Shown in pieces: positions 10,966-23,503 of a DNA stretch of 64,000 bases (its first letter is position 1; each line of letters opens with the position of its first letter). The position numbers and the translations under genes are program-made. The DNA is from Dugong dugon. Taxonomy: Eukaryota; Chordata; Mammalia; Sirenia; Dugongidae. The stretch is taken from contig CM057471.1 of assembly GCA_030035585.1 (NCBI GenBank), positions 92,009,819 through 92,073,818 on the forward strand, given 5' to 3'. The notes beneath the pieces are model-generated. The model was not told the origin of the DNA. It made no database searches and saw only the letters and a list, made by a program, of their open reading frames with translations.

Positions 10966-12411
10966 AGCGGTAGGAAACCTATAATCACTTCCTCCCCTTT
11001 CCCCTTCGGAACTGTATTGTAAGGGCTGTCCACTGTCACTTGCCTGAGGGGGGTTCTTCGGGCTTACTAATTGCCTTAAACTTGGCCAGATGTCTACAAA
11101 CGGTCCCTCATTCATCTCTCCTCAACTTACCCATTTGAATATGCCATCCCTCTCCCGACAGAGCACTGACTGAGATATTAAGTGAGTGAAACAAAATTAA
11201 TTAAGCAACATCCTTACCCAGTGAGCAGTGCTCTAATCTGGAAACACTTCACATCCCAGCAGCATGTCCTGCTATAGCAAAATGAGCTGTGTCGTCTCTC
11301 TATATAAACTATGGTGACAGTATTTTCTACACCAACAATTGAGGCAAATGGTCTCATGCAGTATTTTTAATTTCTGATTTATGAATATTATTTATATAAA
11401 GGCCTTATAAAGATATTTTTTAAAAACCTGAATAACACATCCACATTTAAAGGCTTATCTTTTCTTCCCCTGGTCAAATAAGAGCTAAACAAGAGGAATG
11501 AAACATAAAGAGCTGAAAAACTTTGCTTTTCAAATACTTTAGGAACAGAGTAATGGGATTGCCTTTCCACAGATTCCTAGCTTTAGTGATCTATTGAGAT
11601 AGTACTTTAATCATATCCTTTTGTACCCCAACATGAATTTCCTTTTATATGAAATATTTTTACCTTTGTAAAAATATTTTGAATGTTTCTCATACAAAGT
11701 CCAAATAATACTTCCAGAGCAACTGAAACAATATACAAACTAAAGAAGGAGGGGAAAAAAATAATAAAAAAGGCTTGAAAGTACCTTCAACAAAGAAAGA
11801 CTTCCCGATAGGGAAAATAAGGGCTGAAGCAGTTGAACTCTCTTTATCTACATCCTAACAAATAACACCTCCTGTGCCTTAAATATTTAATGTGAAATCT
11901 GTGGATTTATATAGCTTACAAAATGCCAGGGGCTTATTATCTTTACAGTTTGTATGACAGGAATATTCATATCGCTCGATTCCACAGTCTAAGATGACGG
12001 GAATTCCTCCAGGTGCTAATGGCAGATAACTTTCACGTGGTTTCAATAATCCACTAATTATGGAACCCCTCAGGTAGAACAATGTCATTAATCTGATTAA
12101 ATTATTTATATTGCTGGAAAGCTAAATCTTATTAGGTCTTCAGTATTTTATTTTGTTCTCCAGTATGGAAATGCAAAAGGACAAAACCATCTTTTCTCCA
12201 CTGCATTTTCCAGCTGGGAAAAAAAGTAATTAAGAAAGAAGTAGCCCCATATTTAGAGTTTTTATGCAAGACCACCAACCAGGAGCAGAATCTTCCCCTC
12301 TCTGGGACACCCTGAAGCTAGGCGGAATTTTCCAAGTTCTTTTGCTTGCTACTGTGTTTCAGCCACAAGGCCATAAACCATGGTAAGATCAAAGTTCTAC
12401 TACAGTTGCTT
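10966..12411. other. No recognised feature
   Basis: AT-rich, no gene, no repeat I can name with confidence, no credible open frame. Confidence 0.4.
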
Positions 12412-12422
12412 ACTGTTAGAGG

Positions 12423-12590
12423 GGAAACCCTGGTGGCTTAGTGGTTAAGAGCTATGGCTATTAACCAAAAGGTCAGCAGTTCAAATCCACCAGGCACTCC
12501 TTGGAAACTGTATGGGGCAGCTCTACTCTGTCCTACAGGGTCACTATGAGTTGGAATCCACTCGACGGCAATGGGGTACTGTTACAAGTC
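12423..12590 (+). mobile_element. AfroSINE, short type, with TSD
   Basis: Full head-to-tail copy starting gaaaccctggtggc, with atggggcagctctactctg and ctcgacggcaatgggg. It is flanked by an 11-bp direct repeat actgttagagg at 12412-12422 and 12591-12601, so the insertion ends are intact. Confidence 0.95.
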
Positions 12591-12601
12591 ACTGTTAGAG
12601 G

Positions 12602-13002
12602 TACTGTCTAAATTAAATTGAAGAGGTTTCATCTCTCCTAAACAGATCACTGACAAGATTGTCAGAGTCCTAGTGCCAAATGTGCTACCCAGGTACACCG
12701 AACAGACATCCCCTTTTGGGTTTCTGGCAACATCCTGGTCCATTTCCATATCTGTGCTGGTCTAACAGACACTCAGTTAGAAGGTGAAAGAAGGTCTTGA
12801 GATTAGACTAAATCCTGCCACAGTTTGATGGGCTACCAAAACACGTACCATTTATCCAAGTACTCTGTGTAAGTACTAATTTGTAAAATGCTTTACAACC
12901 CATAATTTTAAAATGTCATAGCTGGCTCATCTGTCATTTCCATTTTACAGAAAGAGGTACTAACTGATGACATATTTCTGTTAGAAGAAACACAAGCTTA
13001 TA
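12602..13002. other. No confidently recognised feature
   Basis: A MIR- or L2-like phrase (cattttacagaaagaggtac) occurs near 12940-12960, but it is too short to call. Confidence 0.3.
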
Positions 13003-13200
13003 AAACCCATTGCTGTCAAGTTGGTTCCGACTCATAGCAACCCTATTGGACAGAGTAGAACTGCCTATAGAGTTTCTAACGCTATACTCTTTTATGGAAG
13101 CAGACTGCCACATCTTTCTCCTGCCCGGGGGCTAATGGGTTCGAACCACTGACCTTTTAGTTAGCAGCCAAGCACTTTAACTGCAGCGCCACCACAGATC
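13003..13200 (-). mobile_element. AfroSINE, variant with extra central segment
   Basis: Tail at the left (cattgctgtcaagttggtt), head at the right (gccaccacagatcc). Between cctatagagtttct and gttcgaacc it carries an extra segment with gcagactgccacatctttct, absent from the commonest short copies. The same insert recurs at 34437-34638, so it is a subfamily trait. Confidence 0.9.
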
Positions 13201-13749
13201 CTTAAGGCCTATAAGGAAAATGCATATTTCTTAAAAATGTAAATAAAAAATGAAAAGTGTTTGGAAATCTTACATTTGATCAAACCAATTAGTTGGCATT
13301 TTTAACTTTATTGACGCTTTCCTGAGTCTAGTTGTCTCACGTCTACTTGAATTTCTATTAGATTTCTCACTTCTCAAACATTCTTCCTTCTTCCATGGTT
13401 TCCAAAACACTGGGCAAAGCTGTGATAAGCCTTACTCTTGCAGCCCAGAGCTTTCTTTTAATAGATACGTAGTCAAAGACACACAGCCTGTCCAGCTCCC
13501 AGCTAAATTTAAATCATATGATACTAGGAATAGAATTCATAATCTTACGTTACAAAAACACCATCCTCTAACAGAGCTCCCAAGACTTCAAACATCTCTA
13601 TTTTCTTCCTGGATCATCGGCTACTTGGCACCATAAAAATGAACCTATGCACAAATCCACCCCTACCCGACTACGATATTCTAGTGGTAGAGAAAGCCAG
13701 CATCTAGCCCACCTCTGTGAGAAGTTTCCCGGTTACATTTTTGGGACAA
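13201..13749. other. No recognised feature
   Basis: No supported gene or repeat. Confidence 0.4.
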
Positions 13750-13751
13750 GC

Positions 13752-13965
13752 TTTTTTTTAATTTTTATTGTACTTTAGATGAAGGTTTACAGAACAAACT
13801 AGCTTCTCATTAAACAGTTTGTACACATATTGTTTTATAACACTGGTTAACAACCCCACGACATGTCAACACTCTCCCTTCTAGACCTTGGATTCTCTCT
13901 TACCAGCTTTCGTGTCCCCTCCTGCCCTCTGGTCCTTGCCCCTGGGCTGGTGTGCCCCTTTATGC
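13752..13965 (-). mobile_element. L1 3' end, 5'-truncated (older lineage)
   Basis: The left edge is a T-rich run (antisense poly-A) followed by tactttagatgaaggtttac and ttctcattaaacag, a 3' UTR signature seen in five other places in the window. It is cut off after ggctggtgtgccccttta, only about 210 bp in. Confidence 0.9.
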
Positions 13966-14006
13966 AGTCAGGCTTTTGAGTCAAGTGTATCTTGAGAGTC
14001 AGACCA

Positions 14007-14020
14007 CATTAAGTAAATCT
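14007..14020. repeat. TSD of minus-strand L1 (left copy)
   Basis: The word cattaagtaaatct is identical to 21619-21632 on the other side of the 7.6-kb L1. Target duplication from TPRT insertion. Confidence 0.93.
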
Positions 14021-15017
14021 GTTTTCTTTTTTTTTTTTTTTTTTAGCTTTTATGGATTTTTTTATTATCTTTAGGTGAAAGTTTACAGCTAAAGTTAATT
14101 TCTCATTCAAAAATTTATACACATATTGTTATATGACCCTAGTTACAATCTCTATAACATGACAGCACACTCCCCCCTTCTACTCCGGGTTTTCCATGTC
14201 CATTCAACCAGCTCCTATCCCTTTCTAGCTTCACATTCCACCTCCGGACAGGAGCTGCCCATTTAGTCTCCTGTATCTACTTGAGCTAAGAAGCACACTC
14301 TTCACGAATATTATTTTATGTTTTATAGTCCAGTCTAAACTTTGTCTGAAGGGTTGGCTTCGGGAATTGTTTTAGTTCTGGGTTAACAGAGTCCAGGGGC
14401 CATGACTTCTGGCTTCCTCTAGTCTCAGTCAGACCATTAACTCTGGTCTTTTTCTGTGAATTTGAGTTCTGCACACCACGTTTCTCCTGCTTCATCAGGG
14501 TCTGTCTGTTGTGTTCCTCGTCAGGGCAGTCATTGGTGGTAGCCCGGCACTATCTAGTTTTTCTGGTCTCCAGCTGATGGAGTCTCTGGTTTATGTGGCC
14601 CTTTTGTCTCTTGGGCTAATATTTTCCTTGTGTCTTTGGTGTTCTTCATTCTCCTTTGCTCCACATGGATTGGACAAGCTTTTAAGACCCCAGATGCCAC
14701 TCACCAAAGTAGTATGCAGAACATTTTCTTAATAAAATTTGTTATGTCAGTTGACCTAGATGTCCCCCAAAAGCATGGTTCACAGACCCCCAAACCTGCT
14801 ACTCTGTCCCTCCAAGTGTTTGGTTGCATTCAGGAAACTTGTTAGCTTTTGGTTTAGTCCAGTTGTGCTGACTTCCCCTGTATTGTATGTTGTCCTTCGC
14901 TTCAACTAAGATAATTCTTGTCTACCATCTAGTTGGTGAATTCCCCTCTCCCTCCCTCACCACCCTAGTAACCATCAAAGAATGTTTTCTTCTGTGTTTA
15001 AACCTTTTCTTGAGTTC

Positions 15018-18000
15018 TTGTAACAATGGTATCATGCAGTATTTGTCCTTGCAACTGCCTAATTTCACTCAGCATAATGCCTTCCAGAATCATCCATGTT
15101 GTGGGATGTTTCGCGGACTCCTCATTGTTCTTTATAGTTGCATAGTATTCCGTTGTGTGTATGTACCATAATTTGTTTATCTATTCATCTGTTGATGGAC
15201 ATCTAGGTTGTTTCCATCTTTTTACTATTGTGAACAGTGCTGCAATGAACATAGGTATTCATGTATCTATTCGTGTGATGGCTGTTATTTCTCTAAGATA
15301 TACTCCAAGAAGTGGGATTGCTGGATCCTATGGTACTTCTATTTCTAGCTTTTTAAGGAAGGGCCAAATCGATCTCCAAAGTAGTTGTGCCATTTTACAT
15401 TCCCACCCACAGTGTATAAGTGTTCCAGTCTCTCCACACATCTCCAACATTTATTATTTTGTGTCTTTTGGATTAATGATAGCCTTTTGGGGTGAGATGG
15501 TATCTCATTGTAGTTTTGATTTGCATTTCTCCAATGGCTAATGATCATGAGCATTTCCTCATGTGTCTGTTAGCTGCCTCAAAGTCTTCTTTGAAGAAGT
15601 GCCTATTCATATCCTTTGCCCATTTTTTAATTGGGTTGTTTGTCTTTTTGTTGTTGAGGTTTTGCAGTATCTTGTAGACTTTAGAGATTAGCCCCTGATC
15701 CGATATGTCACAGCCAAAAATTTTTTCCCAGTCTATAGATTGTCTTGTTACTCCTTTGGTGAAGTCTTTTGATGAGCTTAAGTGTTTAATTTTTAGGAGC
15801 TCCCGGTTATCTAGTCTCTCTTCTGGTGATTGTGCATTGTTACTTATGGTTTGTAATCTGCTCATGCCATGTTTTTTCTTCCATGATCTTTATCGCTTTA
15901 GATTTCATATTTAGGTCTTTGATTCATTTTGAGTTAGTTTTCTGTATGGTGTGAGGTATGGATCTTATTTCAGTTTTTTGCAGATGGATATCCAGCTATA
16001 CCAGCACCATTTGTTAAAGAGAGTGTCTTTTCTCCATTTAACGGACTTTGGGCCTTTGTCAAGTATCAGCTGCTCATAGGTGGATGAATTTATGCCTGGA
16101 TTCTCAATTCTGTTCCATTGATCTATGTATCTGTTGTACCAGAACCAGGCTGTTTTGACTACCATGGCAGTATAATAGGTTCTAGAATCAGGTAGTGTGA
16201 GGCCTCCTACTTTCTTCTTCTTCTTCAGTCATGCTTTACTTATCCGGGGCCTCTTCCCTTTCCATATGAAGTTGGTGATTTGTTTATCCATCTCATTAAA
16301 AAATGTCATTGGAATTTGGCTCAGGATTGCATTGTAGCTGTAGATTGCTTTGGGTAGAATTGACATTTTCACAATATTGAGTCTTCCTATCCATGAGCAA
16401 GGTATGTTTTGCCACTTATGTAGGTCTCTCTGGGTTTCTTGCAGTAGTGTCTTGTAGTTTTCATTGTATAGGTTTTTTTATGTCTCCAGTTAGATTTATT
16501 CCTAAGTATTTTATCTTCTTGGGGGCTATTGTAAATGGTATTGATTTGGTGATTTCATCTTCGAGGTTCTCTTTGTTGGTGTAAAGGAATCCAGCTGATT
16601 TCTGTATGTTTATCTTATATCCCGATACTTTGCTGAAATCTTCTATTAGTTCCAGTAGGTTCCTTGTGGATTCTTTGGAATTTTCTGTGTATAAGCTCAT
16701 ATCATCAGCAAATAGGGATACTTTTACTTCTTCCTTACCAATTTGGATGCCGTTTATGTCTTTTTCTTGCCTTAATGCTCTGGCTAGGACCTCCAGCACG
16801 ATGTTGAATAAGAGTAATGATGAAGGGCATCCTTGTCTGGTTCCCATTCTCAGGGGGAATGCTTTCAGACTCTCTCCATGTAGGATATATGTTGGTTGTT
16901 GGCTTTGTATAAATGCCTTTAATTATGTTGAAGAATTTCCCTTCTATTCCTATTTTTCTGAGAGTTTTTATCAGGAATGGTGTTGGACTTTGTCATATAC
17001 CTTTTCTGTATCAATTAATAAGATAATGTGGTTCTTATCTTTTGTTTTATTTATGTGATGGATTACATCGATTGTTTTTCTAATGTTGAACCATCCCTGC
17101 CTACCTGGTATAAATCCCTCTTGAACATGCTGAATTATTTTTTTTTGATATGTTGCTGAATTCTATTGTCTAGAATTTTGTTGAGGACTTTTGCATCAAT
17201 GTTCATGGGGGATATTGGTCTGTAATTTTCTTTTTTTGTGGTGTCTTTACCTGGTTTTGCTATCAGGGTTATGCTGGCTTCAAAGAATGAGTTTGGGAGT
17301 ATTCCATCCTTTTCTGTGCTCTGAAATACCTTTAGTAGTACTGGTGTGACTTCTCTGAAAGTTTGGTAGAATTCTCCAGTGAAGCCATCAGGGCCAAGGC
17401 TTTTTTTCATTGGAAGTTTTTTAATTACCTTATCAATCTCTTCTTTTGTTTTAGGTTTATTTAGTTGTTCTACCTCAGTTAGTGTTAGTTTAGGTAGGTA
17501 GTGTGTTTCTAGAAATTTATCCTTTTCCTCTAGGTTTTCAAATTTGTTAGAGTACAATTTTTCATAGTATTCTGTTACAATTCTTTTAATTCTTTGATGT
17601 GTAGGATTGCTCAGTTGCGTCTGTTGTGATATTGCCCATCTCATTTCTTATTTGGGTTATTTGCTTTCTCTCTTGTTTTTCTTTTGTCAGTTTGGCCAAT
17701 GGTTTATCAATTTTGTTGATCTTTTCAAAGAATCAGCTTTTGGTCTTGTTAACTCTTTCAATTGTTTTTCTATTCTCTTTTTCATTTAATTCTGCTTTGA
17801 TTTTTATTATTTCCTTTCTTCTGGTGGCTGTGGGCTTCTTTTGCTGCTCTTTTTCTACTTGTTCAAGTTGTAGGGTTAATGTTTTGATTTTGGCCCTTTC
17901 TTCTTTTTGGATATGTGCGTTTATTGCTATAAACGGACCTCTGAGCACTGATTTTGCTTTGTCCCAAAAGTTCTGGTAGGATGTTTTCATTCTCATTTGA

Positions 18001-18818
18001 TTCTGTGAATTTCTTTATTCCATCCTTGATTTCTCCTATAACCCAATAGTTTTTGAGCAAGCTGTTGTTTAGTTTCCATGTATTTGATTTTTTTCCTTGC
18101 TTTTTCTCTTATTGATTTCTACTTTTATAGCTTTATGGTCAGAAAAGCTGCTTTGTAATATTTCAATGTTTTGGATTCTGTTATGGCTTGCTTTGTGACC
18201 TAATATGTGGTCTATTCTGGAGAATGTTCCAAGTGTATTGAAAAAGAAAGTATACTTGCTGCTGTTGGGTGGAATGTTCTGTATATGTCTATGAGATCAA
18301 ATTGGTTGATTGTAGCATTTATGTCTTCTGTATCTTTATTGAGTTTCTTTCTGGATGTTCTGTCCTTCACCAAAAGTGATGTGTTGAAGTCTCCTACTAT
18401 TATTGTGGAGCCAGCTGATTCTCTTTTCAATGCTGTTAGAGTTTGTTTTATGTATTTTGGAGCCCCATTGTTGGGTGCATAAATATTTATTATGGTTATG
18501 TCCTCCTGGTGTATTGACCCATTTAATCATTATATAGTGTCCTTCCTTATCCTTTGTTGTGGATTTTGCTTTAAAGTCTATTTTGTCAGAGATTAACATT
18601 GCCACTCTTGTTCCTTTTTGATTGTTTTCTTGATGTATTTTTTCCATCCTTTGAGTTTTAGTTTGTATCTTTGAGTCTAAGGTGTGTCTCTTGTAGGCAG
18701 CATACATGCAGATCATGCTTTTTTTTATCCATTCTGCCACTCTCTGTCTCTTTACTGGTATATTTAGTCCATTTACATTCAGTGTAATTATTGATAGGTA
18801 TGAGTTTAGTGCTGTCAT
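15018..18818 (-). pseudogene. L1 ORF2p (endonuclease-reverse transcriptase), broken
   Basis: Starts at the ATG at 18818 (MTALNSYLSIITLNVNGLN, the usual ORF2p opening). The endonuclease is split; GDFNTSLL is intact at about 18350-18390 in another frame. The fingers/palm entry ([17 protein letters not shown]) lies in 17644-17135. GTRQGCPSS and the catalytic box FADD lie in 16847-16461 (FADD near 16700). The C-terminal Cys-rich segment (NNKCWR) is at about 15345-15554, scrambled by frameshifts. The stop that ends the two other copies (TAA) reads CAA here at 15018-15020. Length of about 1,267 codons matches the family. At least five frame breaks make it inactive. Confidence 0.9.
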
Positions 18819-19251
18819 TTTGATGTCTCTTTTTGTGTGTTGTTTCTTTATTCCACTTAATTTTCTGTGCTGAGTTGTTTTTCTTTATGTATTTTCTTTT
18901 CATCTTTTTCATTGTTGTTGATTTTGTATTTGCTGAGGTTTTATGTTTTTTAATTTGACGTGTAAGATTGTTGGTTTCCTTTGTGGTTACGTTAATATTT
19001 ACCCCTATTTTTCTAAGTTTAAACCAGTCTTTTATTTATTGCTATCAGCTTGACTTCGTCTCCATATGAAAGTTCTATAACTACATTATTTAGTCCCTCT
19101 TTTTTGTTTTAATGTTGTCATCTTTTACATATTGACATCTCTATTTCCCTATTTTTAGTGCTTTAAGTTTAATTTATTTTTGTGATTTTCCTATCTGGGT
19201 TGATATCTGGTTGTTCTATCCTGTGTTCCAGCCTTGGGTTGTTATATGATG

Positions 19252-20213
19252 TTATTGATTTCCTAACCAGAGGACTCCTTTTAGTATTTCTTGTAATTTT
19301 GGTTTGGTTTTTACAAATTTCCTTAACTTTTATTTATCTGGAAATGCCCTAATTTTGCCAGCATATTTGAGAGACAGTTTTAGTGAATATATAATTCTTG
19401 GCTGGAAGTTTTTTTCCTTCAAGGCTTTATATATGTCATCCTATTGCCTTCTTGCAAGTATGGTTTCTGCTGAGTAGTCAGAGTTTAGTCTTATTGACTC
19501 TCTTTTGTAAATGGCTTTTGGTTTATCCCTAACTGCTCTTAAAATTCTCTCTTTATCTTTGGTTTTGGCAAGTTTGATTATAATATGTCTTGGTGACTTT
19601 CTTTTGGGATCCACCGTGTGTACACTTCAATGAGCTTCTTGGATAGATATCTTCTCATCTTTCATGATATCAGGGAAGTTTTCTGCCAACAAATCTTCAA
19701 CGATTGTCTCTGTATTTTCTGTTATCCTCCCCTGTTCTGGTACTCCAATCACTCGTAGGTCTTTCCTCTTGATAGAGTCTCACATAATTCTTAGGGTTTC
19801 TTCATTTTTTAACATTCTTTTATCTGATTTTTCCATAAATAAATTGGTGTCAATTGCTTTATCTTCAATATCACTAATTCTGACTTCCATTGCCTCAATT
19901 CTGCTCCTATGACTTTCTATTAAGTTGTCTAATTCTGAAATTTTATTGTTAGTCTTTTGGATTTCTATTTGCTGTCTTTCTATAGATTCTTGCAGCCTAT
20001 TAAATTTGTCTTTATGCTCTTGTATAACCTTCTTACATTCCTCTGTTGCTTTGTGTGTTTCTTGGCTTGTTCTACATTTTGCCTGATCTCCTTTGTAATC
20101 TCTTGAAGAGCTCTGTATATTAATCTTTTGAATTCTACCTCCAATAATTCCAAAATCTTCTCTTACTCTGGGAGGTTTTTTGGTTCTTTGATTTGGTTAC
20201 CTGCTGACGCCAT
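19252..20213 (-). pseudogene. L1 ORF1p (RNA-binding protein), broken
   Basis: The start was chosen by homology: the ATG at 20213 opens MASAGNQ, matching MASAS at the starts of the two plus-strand copies. An in-frame stop follows after 16 codons. The end is the TAA at 19252-19254, after a stretch matching the QEILKGVL end of the other copies. ORF1p normally trimerises by coiled coil and chaperones L1 RNA. Here the middle is broken by stops; antisense fragments such as 19664-19912 are its shadow. Confidence 0.85.
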
Positions 20214-21618
20214 CATGTTCTGCCTCTTTATGTGATTTGATATTGACTGTAGTCTCCAAGCCATCAATAAATTATTATATTTATTTTATGTTCGCTTACT
20301 GTGTCCCAGCTTCTTGTTTTGTTTTGTTTTGTTATGCTCAAATAGGCTGCTCATGTGAGCTACTTTGTTTATTTGCGTCTTTGAAGCTCTCATGTCCTGT
20401 CACCAGACGGATAGAGTTGCTACTAGGTATTTGAGCCCAGGAGCCCGTTTACTTTTCTTGTGTGGATTCAGCTCAGGTGTCCAGGTCATCAGTCACCAAG
20501 TGTGTGGTGCAGGCTCTCACCTACAATCCTAGACGGGCAGGCCTACATAGGGGTGATTGGAGCAGGCACAGGTATCTGTATCTGGCTACAGTAGGGAGGT
20601 GTATGCTGAGCAAGGTAGGGGGCTGATGGCTGTCCCTAAGTGCCTGGGTAGAAGGCATGTCCCTGTTCCCTAGGGCATGTGGGTGGATGTGTTTTGCAGC
20701 TGGAGTCTGGGCACCCAGTGCTGTTGGCTGTCAGGACTGGGAGGTGCTACTTATTCTTGGACCCCCATCTTAAGTGGTTACACGGAATGGGTGGAGCCAC
20801 AAGTCCTCAGGCCCCTGATATGGGTAGGTGAGGACCCTGCTTAATCGATAAGGCTGTATCAAATGTCACGAATCTACCACTCCTCCTTAGCTGTTGCAGT
20901 TGAAAATAGGCTTCAGAAATGTACCCTGTACTATGCTAATGAACACCTATGCTGTTGAAATGGGCCCACACAGGTCTAGGCAGGTGTGAAAGTGCCTGTG
21001 CGTAGGCAAAGGGGCTGTGCCTGCCCTGAGTTCCCAGCTTAGGGGAGCTGGCAGATTATTTTTTCCTATCTGTTAGTTTGTTCACTCTCCAAAGCCTGGA
21101 GAATGGCTCAAAGTGTGAGACAGGTCCCACTTCCAGCCCAGGGGGTGCAACAATCAGAGTGGGGACAGGGTGGGTGAATGGGAGAGAGCTACTTCCCAGA
21201 GGTGCAAGGGTTTTTTTGATCCCATGTGGTAGGTTGCACTTAACTTTCACAGATTCGGTGTCACTTCTCCCTGGTTCTGGAGGCTTGTGCAGACTCTTCG
21301 CTACTTGGTTTCTCCTGGTGTGGAAAATGCATCCCAAGCATTACTGCTTATCTCAGCCCATACATGCCAGCCAATCCAGCCTACAGGGTGCCAGCCATGT
21401 CAGGTCTGGCAAATCCTCACTGCTTCTTAACCGTCTCTCCTTTCCCCTGCAGTTCATTCCAACTCCTTAACTTTATCTTTGATGTTCAGGGCCCTTAGAT
21501 TGTCATATATAATCAATTCACTTGTTTTGTTTTGTTTTTTTTTTTTTTTTTTGGGTCTTTGTTGTAAGAGAGACCACAGGAAGTGTTTGACTAGTTCACC
21601 ATCTTGGCCCCGTCTTTG
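20214..21618 (-). promoter_or_regulatory. L1 5' UTR (internal promoter region by family)
   Basis: A GC-richer stretch of about 1.4 kb between the L1 5' terminus and ORF1, matched in order and length by 40684-42112 and 42159-43539. L1 5' UTRs carry the element's own Pol II promoter. I cannot point to individual binding sites. A T-rich run at 21533-21553 is an antisense A run in the first 100 bp. Confidence 0.65.
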
Positions 21619-21632
21619 CATTAAGTAAATCT
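21619..21632. repeat. TSD of minus-strand L1 (right copy)
   Basis: Identical to 14007-14020. Abuts the L1 5' terminus, which shows the element is not 5'-truncated. Confidence 0.93.
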
Positions 21633-21639
21633 TGAAGCA

Positions 21640-22100
21640 GTAGACCAGGTCTCTATCTGTCCCAGGAGGTGGTTATATATGTACTCAGAGTCCTGTTTAA
21701 AAATGAAGAACCTAGTCTCCAGCTGCTGGAAGTGCTGCAGGTAAACATCTTCAGCTGTCAACCTCGTACAAGGACTGCCTCCACTAAAGACAGCTCCCAT
21801 GCTCCAGATCACTAGCCTTCTCAGGGAGGCCCACATCCACCGAACATTCCACGCAGCAGTGTAAAAGGCCCCACATCCTTGCCCAACTGAGGATAATTCT
21901 AAAGGATCATCCCAACTTCAGAGCCCCCCAAAGGTTAGCTGAGGCCTCCATTAAGACTGCATTGCAGCTCAGCTTCTCACTCTGCCTGATCCTGCTTCCT
22001 CCTATCTATACCTGCTGACCCTCAAAGCACTCCCTAATAAGCCTTGTGCATGTGAATTCTTGCTCAGAGTTGGCTTCCTGGGCAGTTAACACTGTGACAG
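21640..22100 (+). repeat. Probable ancient LTR-like repeat
   Basis: The 3' part reads cactccctaataagccttg, then gctcagagttggcttcctg, then acactgtgacag. This is the polyadenylation-signal/R-U5-like ending common to old mammalian LTRs. Family not determined. The sequence at 22590-22960 ends in a related form on the opposite strand. Confidence 0.4.
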
Positions 22101-22589
22101 TGTTTCATCATTATACTTCCTAGGAATGCTCTGGACCAAAGAGCACACCTGCCTCTTCAGGTTCTTCTGGGTTAAATGAGAATTTCTAGGCCTAAACTTG
22201 CCCAGATTGGTATAACAAAAGATTGGAAGAAATGAGCTTAGTCCCATAACAAGGTAGGGAGACAAGAAGAATTGAAGAGATAGTCTGCAAATGAGCACTA
22301 AACATTTTATTTTCTTATGAGATGGCCTTCTTTTGGGATAGACGATATAGGAAAGTCAAAGGGGCTTAATCTGAGATTAACTAGCAGATGGGCACAGTAG
22401 GATGAGACCTAGTACTCAAAAGAATACCCTGTTTTCACTTCAACTAGGATAGCCCAGGCTGAAATTCAAAACAAGACTTTTATGGGTACACCTCATTGCT
22501 GGTGACTGTCATTGGCACCCTAGAGCATAGTAACAGGGATGTAGCATTCTGAGTCACCAAGCGAATTCCTCAACCATTTCATTTACAAC

Positions 22590-22960
22590 TGCTCCCAAAT
22601 ACTGTTCTAGGTCAGGTTCTAGGTCAGGTTCCTTAGAAGCAGAGTCTGAGACAGGGATTATTGTACAAGTGATTTATTGAGCATGTGCCCTCGGGTAAAG
22701 TCTGTGAGGTGATGGTAGAAGGATAAGACAGGAAAGTAGTGAGGTAAAGATGTGATGATGGAAGGATAGGACAGGGGAAGTAGCTAGGTGGGGATGTAAG
22801 TTCAGCTGAAGTCTAGCCATAGTCTGATCCCACAGGGAAATTCAGAGCATGAATAACACCACAGAATCATTCCACCTCAAGACAAATGGGCTTCCATACT
22901 CATGTTTTTGTCATTGCAGTGGGCTGCCCTTGGTTGGGGTTAGGGAGGGGTGGGAAGCAT
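22590..22960 (-). repeat. Probable ancient LTR-like repeat, opposite orientation
   Basis: On the minus strand the end reads tcaataaatcacttgtacaa, then ccctgtctcagactctgctt, then ctaaggaacctgac. This is a clear AATAAA-containing 3' end similar in kind to the repeat at 21640-22100. Class assignment is uncertain. A short tandem repeat of tctaggtcaggt occurs at its edge (22607-22631). Confidence 0.45.
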
Positions 22961-23102
22961 ACTTTCCAAGCATTTCTGGGTAATGCAGCTCTCCTAGACC
23001 AAGGGCAGTGCTTACAATAAAGGCATAGTTCTGAGCTATTAGCAGCCAACCCTCACAACAGTTGGCAGATAAGCACACTGCCCCATAAAGGGAAACTGAG
23101 AG

Positions 23103-23503
23103 GCATACAGTTATGGATTAAATTGTGTCCCCACAAAATGTGTGTTGGATTGCTAACCCCTATACATGTGGATGCAATCCTGTTTGGAAATAGGGTTTTC
23201 TTTGTTGTGTTAATTAGATCAGACCCCAGTAGGGTGAGTTCTAAATCTATCACTTCTGAATTATAAAAAAAGCAGCTTAGACACAGACACATACACATGG
23301 GGAACGACAGATGTCATGTGAGGATCGTCTACAAGCCAAGGAACCAAGGAATGCCTGGAGCTACTGACAAGAAAGGAATCAACATAACCTAGACCCTAAC
23401 TTGGACTTTTGGCCTCCAGAACTGTGAGAAAATACATTTATATTCTTTAAAGCCACTCAGTTGTAGTATTTCTGTTACAGCAGCACTAGGAAACTAAGAC
23501 AGG
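23103..23503 (+). mobile_element. MaLR (MLT1-like) solitary LTR
   Basis: Starts acagttatggattaaattgt, then gtccccacaaaatgtgtgtt. The centre has gtctacaagccaaggaacc. The end has ttggcctccagaactgtgag and a terminal ctaggaaactaagaca. This series is the hallmark of MaLR LTRs (ERVL-related). It is solitary: no internal retroviral region adjoins it. Confidence 0.85.

Larger units (their letters stand above)
14021..21618 (-). mobile_element. Full-length L1, minus strand, 7.6 kb, with perfect TSD
   Basis: The poly-T (antisense A tail) is at 14021-14044. The 5' end is at 21618, where the sense strand reads gacggggccaagatgg. In sense order: 5' UTR (21618-20214), ORF1 (20213-19252), spacer (19251-18819), ORF2 (18818 to about 15018), 3' UTR. 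The same 14-bp word cattaagtaaatct lies directly on both sides (14007-14020 and 21619-21632). Joining the flanks gives an uninterrupted unique sequence. Both ORFs carry stops and frameshifts, so it cannot move autonomously. Confidence 0.95.

Noticed and set aside
16606-17058. A 150-codon plus-strand frame in the minus-strand L1
   Set aside because: Antisense of the ORF2p palm region. The complementary strand holds GTRQGC and FADD in order.
23103-23503. Possible endogenous retrovirus
   Set aside because: Only a solitary MaLR-type LTR is present. No gag, pol or env-like frame is found on either side.
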